In this document: piece by piece, positions 24,547-35,464 of the stretch
Layout: the number at the start of each line of letters is the position of its first letter
Numbering within the stretch: the first letter of the stretch is position 1
Source of the DNA: Triglochin maritima
Lineage: Eukaryota > Streptophyta > Magnoliopsida > Alismatales > Juncaginaceae
Length of the DNA: 64,000 bases
Assembly (NCBI GenBank): GCA_963682175.1
Contig: OY821771.1
Location: 29,780,201 to 29,844,200 of the forward strand
Direction of reading: 5' to 3'
Notes under the pieces: model-generated
What the model was told of the DNA's origin: nothing
Databases searched by the model: none
The model's input: the letters and a program-made list of their open reading frames with translations, nothing else
Translations under genes and position numbers: made by a program

Positions 24547-25197
24547 CTGTTGTATTTCGTGCCCTATAGTATGTATATATTTTCGAAATTTTATAAACAT
24601 ATAAGATTGAAACATTCATATTTTCTTTGATTTTCATATAGACATGCATTTGTTTATCCTAACTATTTAACATGCATTAGAACAAACAAACATTTGCAAA
24701 GAGGATCATACCTAGAGGTTCTCTAAAACCTCTTGAAGATCCGGAGTCGCGTTGCCGCTCGAATCGCCTGATGGATTGCCTCCGAGTATTCACCAAACTC
24801 TAAACGAGATTGGAGAGAGAAGAGCTAGCCTCTCAATCTCCAATAGGGTTTAGAATCCAATTACTAACCACTCTTTAGTTTCCTTGAGAAGAATATCTCT
24901 GAAAACTAAAACTAATCTTAAGAATTATGGAAATTTCGTGGAGAATTATGGAGAGAGATTTTTGCATGAGAAAATAATGAATGAATTAATGAGGTAATGA
25001 GATAAACTTGTATTTATAAGTTCTCTCCAAAGTACATATTCATGTGCAACCTCTTGCCCATGATTTCATGCAAACTTCCATCTAACCATCCATTATTTAC
25101 TAACAAATAATCTCAGCCACGAATTAAATCAATTATGGACCAATTCCATGCATCATCTAATTAATTCTTAAATTAATTCTGCAGAAAACCGTCTGGA

Positions 25198-25427
25198 CCG
25201 GTCGACCGTTTAGAGGTTCGGTCGACCGCTCGAACCAAGTTTCGGTCGACCGTTGGACACTCGGTCGACCGTTCACAACAATAAAATATTTCATCGCAAT
25301 GTTCGGTCGACCGACCGATAGATTCGGTCGACCGTTCCGAACAAATGAAAATTCACTGTTATCGGTCGAGACGTGTCCGGTCGACCGTGCACCGATCGGT
25401 CGACCGTTTACTGCTAACCGGTCGACC
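25198..25427. repeat. Expanded GGTCGACC motif array
   Basis: About ten copies of GGTCGACCG or one-base variants in 230 bp, with spacers unlike those of C1 (for example TTTAGAGGTT and TTGGACACT). C2's 3' LTR has a slightly shorter version at 17499-17710. Confidence 0.85.
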
Positions 25428-26124
25428 ATTTTGCACAGTACTGCAGACTTGTCAAATTTTGGTTTAATCACTACAAAATTTGACATTTCGGGATTAGTAG
25501 TAAATTCACAACTTATGTAACACATTATCCTATGTAATGATAAATCATTACACCCCATAATATTTACATCACATATGAATTTAATTTAGATTCTAATTAT
25601 GTTATAAATCACAACATAATTTTGATTTTGCTTGTTCACCCCATGTGTCATATATTCTACATGAAACTCGACACATCTTATGAACTCAAAATCCCCATTT
25701 CTCGTTTCCCAGTTTTGTGGTGTGACCTATGGGAGGATCTAAACTAAGTTGGCAGTGATATTAAGAGCTTAATATCACAAGCTATAAGCGGTATCTAGCT
25801 ACACATTATAGCTCCCAATTAGTTAGATGTCTTAAATCCACTCGAATCAAAACCCGATCCATTTAGTGTTGGAGTGCACCACTTGTGTTCGTCCCTTGCC
25901 TCATGATATTAATAATACACACAAAGTAGTATTGTGTCATCTTTGTATTAGTATTCATTTCTTGATCTCTTTAAGCTAGTTACAAATATGTGACTTAACT
26001 CAAATCACATTGTGCACATTATAACTCTGCTTTATCAAGGGGCCCACTAATATCATCACTCAATTAAGAGGGGCAATGATAATCTTTTGACTAACTATCT
26101 TCTCCAACAAAAGTCATACTTAAC

Positions 26125-27665
26125 TGATTGATCATTTTATATTAACCGCAAGTGCACGGCCGCGTTGAAGCGGTGGCAAATACGGGTCATCCACTTGGAG
26201 GTGTGTCGACACTTGGTTTGTGCGAAGGCGAGAGGTAAAGAAAGGGAAGAAAGGTTGGTTACAGTAAACTACACTAAGGTGCAAATGGAAATGGAAGAAA
26301 AGCAAGAAAACTAAACCCCAAAGGGGGTAGAGAAATAATGTGAACATAAAGAAGTGTGTGTGTGTGTTCATTAAGCTCCTCACAACATGTAGTGCATGAA
26401 ATCATAAAACTACATCCAACTTTGCCTCTACATGAATTAAGATAAGACTACATCATTAAAACATACAAGACAATAATTGGAATGAAGCTACATGAACTCA
26501 AGTATAAAGACTATACCCTACTATGCCTCTACATGAATTAAGATTTCACTACATCATTAAAACATACAAGACATTAGCTAAGGTAAAGGCAACAAGAGCA
26601 CATACACTACAAATTGTGTTTCTAATATTAACTTCATCCATATCCTAACCATATCCTTCCCTATAAAATAGGTCCACTAATCAAAGCATAAGCTAAGCTT
26701 CATTCAAGAGCATTAGCATATCAAAGATAAGAGTGAAAACCCATTAGATGGTTATGGAAATCATATAAAGCTCAAGGGATAAAGATAACACACACTTAAT
26801 ACACTACATGATTATATCACATATTTCACCACCCCCCAAATGGGGATGGAACTACTCACTACTCATTACACTACTGATTAGACTAAGTAAAGAAAACATT
26901 TAACTAAGATACTAAAATTACTAAACAAGAGATTAAACAAAGTAAAGCAACCCACACAAAACAAGCAACATAACAAAACAAGATAAAAAGAAACAAATAA
27001 ACTTTTATTAACAATGACTCACATTGAAGGCATCATTCTTCTCTACCTTGAGTTATTGCTTCAAGGCTCACTCCTTAGTAGAGAGAATGCCACAAACAAT
27101 GGGTAATTACAATGGAAGGTGAAGAGTTCTATTTATAAGCATGGAAAAAACTAATCGGGGACAATCCCCCGATGTGGAACTAAACCAATACCAAAAATAG
27201 CCTAAACACATGATAATACAAGTCCAGGAGAATGCTTGGCGGATCTGGGGCCATATGGACCGCCAATTAGCGTTCCAAGACCGCCAATTGGCGGTCTATA
27301 AACTTCAGATCTGCTTGGTTTTTGTTTTGGGCTTTGCTTGAAGTGTTTCTTGGTCTTAGATGCATCTACTTGGTTTAGTGGAGCTCCGACCCGAATCGAA
27401 TTGACAAAATACTCCCCATGATGGTGTGGAGTTTCCTGTTTTGCTCTTAGGTCCTTTTGTCTTACGTTCAGGTCCTTCTCCCTTGCATCCTGGTCCTCAG
27501 GTCTCACAATTAAGTTCTTTTTCCCTGCTTTTGGGTCCTTTTATGCTTCTTCTCTTCAAACCTCCTTATTTCTGAAATTCAAACATAAAACTCGTCACAT
27601 AGCATTGCTTAGATGTAAGATAATGGATATAAGTTACGAATATGAGCATGAAATGATGTCAATCA
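26125..27665 (-). repeat. G1 3' LTR
   Basis: 1541 bp. Contains a minus-strand TATA-like TATAAATA at 27130-27137 and the palindrome GACCGCCAATTGGCGGTC at 27279-27296. The adjacent interior sequence (AATACCCCCACACCT) gives a G-rich purine tract on the minus strand. Confidence 0.92.
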
Positions 27666-29270
27666 AATACCCCCACACCTAAGTTTTTGCTAGTCCCGAG
27701 CAAAACAAAGAATGAGAAAAGCATACGAAAAACAAGAAATCCTAACTCACTTTCGTAGGAATCACGGTTGCACTTAGCACGTGCAACAAGCCGTTAAACC
27801 TCTTTGTTGCCAAGGAGGAGGAGTGTTGTCTCCTGAGGGCTTTCAGCGGATATACCCACAAAATCCGAACAAGATGCATTATTCAATCTAGACACTCGAC
27901 TCGTTGGAAATATTTTGTCGATCAATGGACGCGGTAATGCTACGGGTCGTCTCTATATAGGTGATCAGTCCACACCTCTAACCTAATGAACCATTCGTGC
28001 AAGTTAAATAAGGAATTAAGTGAAAGACATGGACAACCTCAACATCCTCTAGTGCTACAAAGTGTAAAGTCCATTAAGGTTCTTATTTGCATTACCATTT
28101 TTTTTTCTTTTTTTTTCTTTTCACATTTTTTTTTCTTCTTTTTCTTTTTATTAGTTGGAGCTTTATTCTCCCAGGGTCAGGTTTCGTGCATCATTGCCCA
28201 TGAGGACTTACACTATCACGTACACCTTTCCCCAAATCTCCACATAGGGCAATCCCTACCACCCGCGTAACGGGAGTTCGGTCGGCGTATCCCAAGTCAG
28301 ATGACTCGAAAGCACCAGGCACAAAGTCCCCTCAGACCTACTTTCCCGAGTGATAGGAGCCGTGCGAGAAGAGAGAACACCTACTCACTTATTTCTTATT
28401 TATACATGAACCAAAACCCCTACACTAATGTCTCACAACAATATTTAGAGGGTCCTTGACTTCAACAAACTTCCTTAAGTTAACATACACGAATTATTAA
28501 CTCACTAGGTTCAGGGTGGACTTCATTAAATGTTTGAGCACTGAAACCCTATGATTACTCACCCCCAAGGGAAAACTGGGGTGCATCCTAACGACTCGAT
28601 AAATCCTAAAGTCACTGTACTAGATATCCTAATGCATCAAGTTCAAGACAATTTTGGGACCTTTCTTTTTACTTTGCCTCTCAACGTTTTGCACATGCTA
28701 AACACACGCAAAACCCACAAAACATTTTCTTTCGCAAACACATGAAGATTTTGAAAGAAATGTGGAAATTTTAAAGCACTAGGCAAGCAAAAGACGACAA
28801 GTCACCCAAGGATCATGGCAAGCAGATATATTGATATTAAATGCAGCACACTAACATGACCCTAATAATGCAAACAAAAGAAAACAAAAACAAGGGAAAA
28901 GACTCGACTATGTACACACGTAAAACACCCTCCCCCCCACACCTACGTCATGCATTGTCCTCAATGAATGTGAGCAAGATACTACATGGATTTATGCATG
29001 AAAAAGGAGAGATCTCACCAACATGAAGTACAAAGGGAAGTTCAAGGTCATGTTGATGGACACAAACCCGAATTCCCTCAAAACCTGTGAGATGCTAAAG
29101 AAAGGATACAAATACGTGAAAGAAATGGAGCCCAAATACGCAAGGGTTGGGGCTCACAACAATCGATGCTCACTGAAGGAGTCTTTTATTGTATTTTTTT
29201 TGAATAACTATGTACAAATATAAGTTCCCATCTTCATTTGTCAAAAGACATCAAATGGGAACCTCAAGAG
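27666..29270 (-). other. G1 3' non-coding region, conserved with G2
   Basis: About 1.6 kb between the ORF stop and the 3' LTR with no coding signal. It is strikingly similar to 36874-38470 in G2, especially 28262-28380, which matches 37454-37568 almost base for base. It includes a long T/C tract at 28099-28150 (A/G on the coding strand). Confidence 0.8.
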
Positions 29271-29274
29271 TGGG

Positions 29275-30444
29275 TCAATGCACTTGGAATGGGAACATGA
29301 CACCACGTGGGGCCAGAATACTCAAGTGTGGGCCCCCTTCACAAAAAGCACTAGAAGAAATGAGAGGTTCATGAATTGGACGCAAAGGCGTCTTATTCAA
29401 AGGATCAAACAGAAAGAGCTTGAACCTCTCGAGAGTTTGGGAAATGAGGGGCAACGGAAGAAGAATATCTCCCATTGCGGAACTGAAGTTATGGTCATCA
29501 ATCCAAACTCTCCAACCAACAGGCTGGTGGGTCGGAACGAGGTCAAGCACCTCGTTATGCATGTCCAACTCACCAGGAGAACAGGAAGTGGGTCTCATAC
29601 CCAAAGTATCCTCCAAGGAACTCCTAATACCCTCACGAGCAATGTAGTTGTTTGATGTTCCATCATTTCCAAGATGATCAGGAACAATAGTGAGAGGCCA
29701 ACTCTCATCAGGTTGTTTGAAATTGAGGGTACTAGGGAGCTCTTGCTCCACCAGAGGTGAGTCCTTAAGAGGCACAACATGAAGATCATGTGGCTCAAGG
29801 GCCACGGGACAAAAAGATAAGGCACAATCCTGTGCCGACTCATAATGAAGGTGGTCCAAGTTATTCTCAATTTGAATCGAATCCTCCACTAAGTGATCGT
29901 GAATTGAAACCCCAAGTCCCTCAGACTGACTAAGAGTTTGACTTTGAAAGATTGTGCTTTGAATTTGTGGATGTGGTGGTGGTTCGATTTCAGAAGATAA
30001 ATCCTCATGTTGACATGAAATGTCACTCTCCTCACGTTCACGTAATTGCTGCGACATTTGACTCACTTGCAGTGCCATATTTTGTATGGACTGTTGAGTG
30101 GTTTCCATGAACGTAAGGAAAGTTTGTTTCAAGGAATCAGGTATGCGGTCAACGATGAGGTCCAAGTCAGAGCTTGGGAAATTTTGGGGTTGGGTGTTGA
30201 TTGGCGGAGAATGAGTCCAATGATTTGGAGTGGGGTGTTGGTAGAATTCTGGGTATTCGGGAGGAGGATACTGGGGTGAACATGAAGTATAAGAATTTGG
30301 ATATGAATTGTCTCCCCATGAATCCATCACTCTCGGATTGTACGCGGATGCGTAATGGTCATAATGAGCATTTTGGGAAAATGTATGCTCATACTCATGC
30401 TCTGGGGGAACATAAGGACATTCCCTGGAGACATGACCACTCAA
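29275..30444 (-). CDS. G1 ORF: zinc knuckle plus unknown C-terminal region
   Basis: 389 residues. The N-terminus completes a CCHC zinc knuckle whose first cysteines lie just upstream (C-x2-C-x4-H-x4-C ending 'GHVSREC'), so this is the C-terminal part of a gypsy Gag. A coiled-coil-like stretch ('QVSQMSQQLREREESD', about residues 126-141) corresponds to the 'ERERGSFPSQPE' region of G2. No protease follows. Instead residues 210-389 match the C-terminus of the G2 ORF: 'CPVALEPHDLHV', 'VPTHQPVGWRVWIDD', 'ERFKLFLFD' and a final 'VMFPFQV'. I do not recognise this region. The natural start is upstream and lost through a frameshift near 30480. Confidence 0.75.
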   Translation of the reverse strand: MSGHVSRECPYVPPEHEYEHTFSQNAHYDHYASAYNPRVMDSWGDNSYPNSYTSCSPQYPPPEYPEFYQHPTPNHWTHSPPINTQPQNFPSSDLDLIVDRIPDSLKQTFLTFMETTQQSIQNMALQVSQMSQQLREREESDISCQHEDLSSEIEPPPHPQIQSTIFQSQTLSQSEGLGVSIHDHLVEDSIQIENNLDHLHYESAQDCALSFCPVALEPHDLHVVPLKDSPLVEQELPSTLNFKQPDESWPLTIVPDHLGNDGTSNNYIAREGIRSSLEDTLGMRPTSCSPGELDMHNEVLDLVPTHQPVGWRVWIDDHNFSSAMGDILLPLPLISQTLERFKLFLFDPLNKTPLRPIHEPLISSSAFCEGGPHLSILAPRGVMFPFQVH

Positions 30445-30479
30445 CCCACAACAGTCGCATGGTACAGGCTACTGGAGCC

Positions 30480-30694
30480 ACCGGTACAAACATGTCGTCT
30501 GCCGCACGCATGAAAGAGGCCAAAGTTTCTTGCAATGTCTCAGTTTGATGACCAGTGTATGATCCGACGAAACTAGATTGTGGTCTAGCAGTCGGTGCCT
30601 CTCTCATGTTACCCCAATATGAAGATTGCTCAGTCACACAATTGCGATCATCCCAACCATACGGGGTGTTAGTCTGATCCACCCCAGGTTGCAT
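30480..30694 (-). pseudogene. G1 gag fragment upstream of the zinc knuckle
   Basis: An open stretch in another frame ('LQETLASFMRAADDMFVPVA') leads into the zinc knuckle region through a frameshift near 30480. The capsid part present in G2 (Retrotrans_gag) is missing, so G1 carries a large gag deletion. Confidence 0.55.
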
Positions 30695-30699
30695 GGGTC

Positions 30700-31873
30700 G
30701 GGAGTACCAAGGAGAATTATCCTGGTCCTAACAATGATATGGATGGTCGCCCATGTAACCATCCATCTCAAGAAAAACTCTCGAGTCGATCACTCTCACC
30801 ACCACGAGGCTAAGCTCGCAAAAAGTGCTCGACTCGACCCTAAAACGCTACTAGAGAGTGTAAAGGGGAGGAGACTAAAACGTAGAAGTAGGTGAGAAGA
30901 AGATGACTCAGAGGAGAAGGGAAGAATCCCTAAAGCTAGCGTGGAAAGAGGGATCAGGAAGAAGCCTAACTAGCAAGCACGACTCAAACAATGAAAGACA
31001 ATGGGTCCTTAGGCTAGACGACGCCTAACTTCGAGGTCACTAGCCTCGACACGTCTCACCTCCCTACAACGAGGACCACAATGCCCAGCAAGTGATACCA
31101 GATCCGGAGATCCAGCACCTCCAACTACCGACAAGGTAGGCAACGCCGATCAGGTCATGACGGTCTCAACTAGATTACTCTCCTAGTGCACCCGCAATCC
31201 TAGGGCCAATGTCTACTTGCTTTTAGTTAAGGCTTTATTAAGAGTGGTTTTTGGGGCCAAGGAAAGGGTGATGAAATCCCCCACCTTATCTTTTATGGGA
31301 CAGCCCCTCCTTAGTAGCCTTTTGAGCTTAAATCTAGCAATCAATCACTCCAATCAAACGCTCAACTCACTCTTGTCCCGATGCACCTTACTAACTAATG
31401 CATGATCGAAACATGCATGAATGAGAGATTTGGGTGCACGTACCTCACGCCAGCAATCAACAACAAAATGTAAAGAAAAGAAAAGACAAATGCATGCAAG
31501 GTCTACACGTGATGCATGACCTAGATGGCAAGGAGTCTAATCTTTTGCTTTGAGTTTTATGGTCCAAGTTGATTAAAGGGGACTGAAATTAAATCTGGGA
31601 GCAAATTAGAAGTCACAGCATGCAAAATTGTTCTCCCAGATAACTAACATGAAGAATATAACAACTGGAACAAATTTGAGAACAATTGAGGCTCATCAGG
31701 CCGCCAATTGGCGGTCCCAAACTGCTGATTGGCGGTCCTTTCGTAGCTTCTGGTCCTCAAACTTCTCTAGTAGCCTCCCCTTGATCCGTAGGTTCCCTGA
31801 AACTACAACAAACTGGAAACAAAAAATTAAAAACCCCTCGAATCGTCCAAACCAACGTCTGGACAGAGCACCT
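30700..31873 (-). other. G1 5' leader region
   Basis: No coding signal recognised. It contains a copy of the palindrome at 31699-31716 and shares blocks with the G2 leader, for example around 30990-31200 and 41790-41960. Confidence 0.6.
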
Positions 31874-31890
31874 CCCCGGCAACGGCGCCA
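31874..31890 (-). other. G1 primer binding site (tRNA-Asp)
   Basis: The minus strand reads TGGCGCCGTTGCCGGGG. It is complementary to the 3' end (with CCA) of plant aspartate tRNA, which is common in plant gypsy elements. Confidence 0.88.
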
Positions 31891-31896
31891 AAAACT

Positions 31897-34241
31897 TGAT
31901 TGATCGTTTTATATTAACCGCAAGTGCACGGCCGCGTTGAAGCGGTGGCAAATACGGGTCGTCCACTGGGAGGTGTGTCGACACTTGGTTTGTGAGAAGG
32001 CGAGAGGTAAAGAAAGGGAAGAAAGGTTGGTTACACTAAACTACACTAAGGTGCAAATGGAAATGGAAGAAAAGCGAGAAAACTAAACCCCAAAGGGGGT
32101 AGAGAAATAATGTGAACATAAAGAAGTGTGTGTGTGTTCATTAAGCTCCTCACAACATGTAGTGCATGAAATCATAAAACTACATCCAACTTTGCCTCTA
32201 CATGAATTAAGATAAGACTACATCATTAAAACATACAAGACAATAATTGGAATGAAGCTACATGAACTCAAGTATAAAGACTATACCCTACTATGCCTCT
32301 ACATGAATTAAGATTTCACTACATCATTAAAACATACAAGACATTAGCTAAGGTAAAGGCAACAAGAGCACATACACTACAAATTGTGTTTCTAATATTA
32401 ACTTCATCCATATCCTAACTTTATCATTCCCCATAAAATAGGTCCACTAATCAAAGCATAAGCTAAGTTTCATTCAAGAGCATTAGCATATCAAAGATAA
32501 GAGTGAAAACCCATTAGATGGTTATGGAAATCATATAAAGCTCAAGGGATAAAGATAACACACACTTAATACACTACATGATAATATCACATATTTCTCC
32601 ACCCCCCAAATAGGGATGGAACTACTCACTACTCATTAGACTACTGATTAGACTAAGTAAAGAAAACATTTAACTAAGATAAGACTACATCATTAAAACA
32701 TACAAGACAATAATTGATTGATCGTTTTATATTAACCGCAAGTGCACGGCCGCGTTGAAGCGGTGGCAAATACGGGTCGTCCACTGGGAGGTGTGTCGAC
32801 ACTTGGTTTGTGCGAAGGCGAGAGGTAAAGAAAGGGAAGAAAGGTTGGTTACAGTAAACTACACTAAGGTGCAAATGGAAATGGAAGAAAAGCAAGAAAA
32901 CTAAACCCCAAAGGGGGTAGAGAAATAATGTGAACATAAAGAAGTGTGTGTGTGTTCATTAAGCTCCTCACAACATGTAGTGCATGAAATCATAAAACTA
33001 CATCCAACTTTGCCTCTACATGAATTAAGATAAGACTACATCATTAAAACATACAAGACAATAATTGGAATGAAGCTACATGAACTCAAGTATAAAGACT
33101 ATACCCTACTATGCCTCTACATGAATTAAGATTTCACTACATCATTAAAACATACAAGACATTAGCTAAGGTAAAGGCAACAAGAGCACATACACTACAA
33201 ATTGTGTTTCCAATATTAACTTCATCCGTATCCTAACCTTATCATTCCCCATAAAATAGGTCCACTAATCAAAGCATAAGCTAAGATTCATTCAAGAGCA
33301 TTAGCATATCAAAGATAAGAGTGAAAACCCATTAGATGGTTATGGAAATCATATAAAGCTCAAGGGATAAAGATAACACACACTTAATACACTACATGAT
33401 TATATCACATATTTCTCCACCCCCAAATGGGGATGGAACTACTCACTACTGATTAGACTAAATAAAGAAAACATTTAACTAAGATACTAAAATTATTAAA
33501 TAAAAGATTAAACAAAGTAAAGCAACCCACACAAAACAAGCAGCATAACAAAACAAGATTAAAAGAAACAAATAAACTTTTATTAACAATGACTCACATT
33601 GAAGGCATCATTCTTCTCCACCTTGAGTTATTGCTTCAAGGCTCACTCCTTAGTAGAGAGAATGCCACCAAACAATGAGTAATTACAATGGAAGGTGAAG
33701 AGTTCTATTTATAAGCATGGAAAAAGCTAATCGGGGACAATCCCCCGATGTGGGACTAAACCAATACCAAAAATAGCCTAAACACATGATAATACAAGTC
33801 CAGGAGAAAGCTTGGCGGATCTGGGGCCATATGGACCGCCAATTAGCGGTCTAAGACCGCCAATTGGCGGTCTATAAACTTCAGATCTGCTTGGTTTTTG
33901 TTTTGGGCTTTGCTTGGAGTATTTCTTGGTCTTAGATGCATCTACTTGGTTTAGTGGAGCTCCGACCTGAATCGAATTGACAAAATACTCCCCATGATGG
34001 TGTGGAGTTTCCTGTTTTGCTCTTAGGTCCTTTTGTCTTACATTCAGGTCCTTCTCCCTTGCATCTTGGTCCTCAGGTCTCACAATTAAGTCCTTTTTCC
34101 CTGCTTTTGGGTCCTTTTATGCTTCTTCTCTTCAAACCTCTTTATTTCTGAAATTCAAACATAAAACTCGTCACATAGCATTGCTTAGATGTAAGATAAT
34201 GGATATAAGATACGAATATGAGCATGAAATGATGTCAATCA
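31897..34241 (-). repeat. G1 5' LTR, composite: partial plus full copy
   Basis: A partial LTR (31897 to about 32715) is followed head-to-tail by a full copy (about 32715-34241, 1.5 kb). The partial copy jumps from TTAACTAAGAT back to an earlier LTR segment (AAGACTACATCATTAAAAC) at about 32680, then from CAATAATTG into a new LTR start near 32714. Both jumps occur at short shared sequences. A minus-strand TATA-like box is at 33706-33713 and the palindrome at 33855-33872. Confidence 0.88.
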
Positions 34242-34804
34242 TTAACCAACTAATGTCTTTACACTACACTCATCGATAGCTCAAGACACTAGTCTAATTA
34301 AGAAATTCTTAAGTGATTGGATATAAGTCTCATATCTAAGGACCAAAGACACAGTAAAATATTAATGACACAGAAACACATTTCTATAATATTTTACTTG
34401 TTAGGTCAATTCAGTATACAAAAGTACTATTTTCCTCTTTTGTGTATCCGTGTTGTCACTCACTTGTAGAGCTACAATGATCTATGATCAACACGACAAT
34501 CTTAACTCGGTAATTAATATCTCATGTTAATTATCATGATTGCGAATATCTTTTGTTTTATGTAAACCAATATCTTTTAGAGCTTTACGGTTAAGGACCA
34601 AGAGCCTCTTCCTTAACACTTCTAAAAGACGAATAACACAAACAAGGAACAAAATGATTTCTTATTGAATTCATAACAATTGTCATTTAAAAGTAAAACT
34701 TTTAGAACACATTCCCTTCAATCTCCCACTTGTTATTAAAGTTTTCTTTCACATACATACTTAATGTATAAAACAATAATAACTAGGGTAAACCCCATTA
34801 CATA

Positions 34805-35302
34805 TCAATCATCAAGCCAATCTACATGGTTCCTCAATTCCATGGACTCGAAATGCATTTCGCTCTTGGCTTGGGATAAGGGTTTTGTGAATGGATTAGT
34901 TGTGTTGTTGTTGGTGTAAACCCATAAAAGATTTATTTTGCCTTCGTCGATGAGGTCACGTGTCACGAAGTACTTACGATCCATGTACTTCACTTTGTGG
35001 TGTGATTTGGGATCCTTGATTTGCGAGATAGATGCACTATTATTGCAAAACAGCTTTACTGGTCCCTCGCTCGAGGGAACTACTCCAAGCTCTTCAAGGA
35101 ACTTCTTAATCCACACTCCTTCCTTGCTCGCTTCAGCGACAACCATTACTTCGGAAGCAGTGGTTGAGTCGGCCGTAGCGCTTTGCTTCCAACTACGCCA
35201 ACTCATAGCTCCACCATTCAGAAGGAAGACGTATCCTGATTGCGATCTTCTATCGTCTGGATCACTCATGAAACTCGCATCCGAGTAACCCTCGGCTATC
35301 AA
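34805..35302 (-). CDS. C3 RNase H domain, open
   Basis: A 165-residue open frame covering the complete copia RNase H: 'YSDASFMSDPDDRRSQSGYV', 'GGAMSWRSWKQSATADSTTA', 'FCNNSASISQIKDP', 'HHKVKYMDRKYFVTRDLIDE' and the C-terminal 'NNTTNPFTKPLSQAK'. It is better preserved than the equivalent in C2, which has a stop after 'SSEGP'. It is internal to a Pol protein in intact elements; here the upstream part is cut by G2 and by truncation. Confidence 0.85.
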   Translation of the reverse strand: MIAEGYSDASFMSDPDDRRSQSGYVFLLNGGAMSWRSWKQSATADSTTASEVMVVAEASKEGVWIKKFLEELGVVPSSEGPVKLFCNNSASISQIKDPKSHHKVKYMDRKYFVTRDLIDEGKINLLWVYTNNNTTNPFTKPLSQAKSEMHFESMELRNHVDWLDD

Positions 35303-35464
35303 CTCCCTTTGTCCTCCATAAACAAGAATCTTATCCTTAGTCTGGTTAAGTTACTTCAGGATATTCTTGACCGCAGTCCAATGCTCAGGACCTGCATTGG
35401 ATTGGTGATGACTTGTCACGCTTAGAGCATACGAAACATCGGGTCTTGTGCAAGTCATCGCGTA

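Larger units (their letters stand above)
17162..24547 (-). mobile_element. C2: Ty1/copia element, nearly complete interior
   Basis: A relative of C1 with truncated 3' LTR (17162-18881), interior (18882-24547) and a 5' LTR that begins at 24548. Primer site at 24535-24546. It shares its 5' LTR with C3, so C2 and C3 form a tandem array. The interior is the best-preserved copia in the window but still has several frame breaks. Confidence 0.9.
26125..34241 (-). mobile_element. G1: non-autonomous Ty3/gypsy-like element nested in copia LTR
   Basis: Flanked by TTAAC at 26120-26124 and 34242-34246. The left LTR (3', 26125-27665) and right LTR (5', 31897-34241, composite) start TGATTG and end CAATCA. 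A tRNA-Asp primer site is at 31874-31890. The interior of about 4.2 kb contains only a truncated gag-type ORF with an unknown C-terminal region. No protease, RT or integrase is seen. Confidence 0.93.
24548..34720 (-). repeat. LTR shared by C2 (5') and C3 (3'), split by G1
   Basis: Starts TGTTGTATTTCG at 24548, is interrupted at 26124/26125 by G1, resumes at 34247 and ends CATTCCCTTCA at 34720, next to a polypurine tract. Without G1 and its duplicated TTAAC it is about 2.05 kb. A TATA-like TATAAATA is on the minus strand at 25011-25018. The GGTCGACC array spans about 25198-25427. Confidence 0.92.

Noticed and set aside
26132..26383. Repeated minus-strand frame seen three times (also 31757-31984 and 32674-32937)
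   Set aside because: It lies in the G1 LTR start and is repeated only because the LTR is; it crosses the LTR terminus in one copy.
27202..27507. Frame 'MRPEDQDAREKDLNVRQKDL', also at 33778-34083, 36476-36733 and 43695-43907
   Set aside because: It is within the LTR U3 of G1 and G2 and contains the palindrome. Conserved between families, but short and without a domain; I consider it LTR sequence. A Ka/Ks test could reopen this.
31874..31890. Match to tRNA-Asp
   Set aside because: Only the 3' 17 bases match and it lies beside an LTR, so it is a primer binding site and not a tRNA gene. The same holds at 42632.
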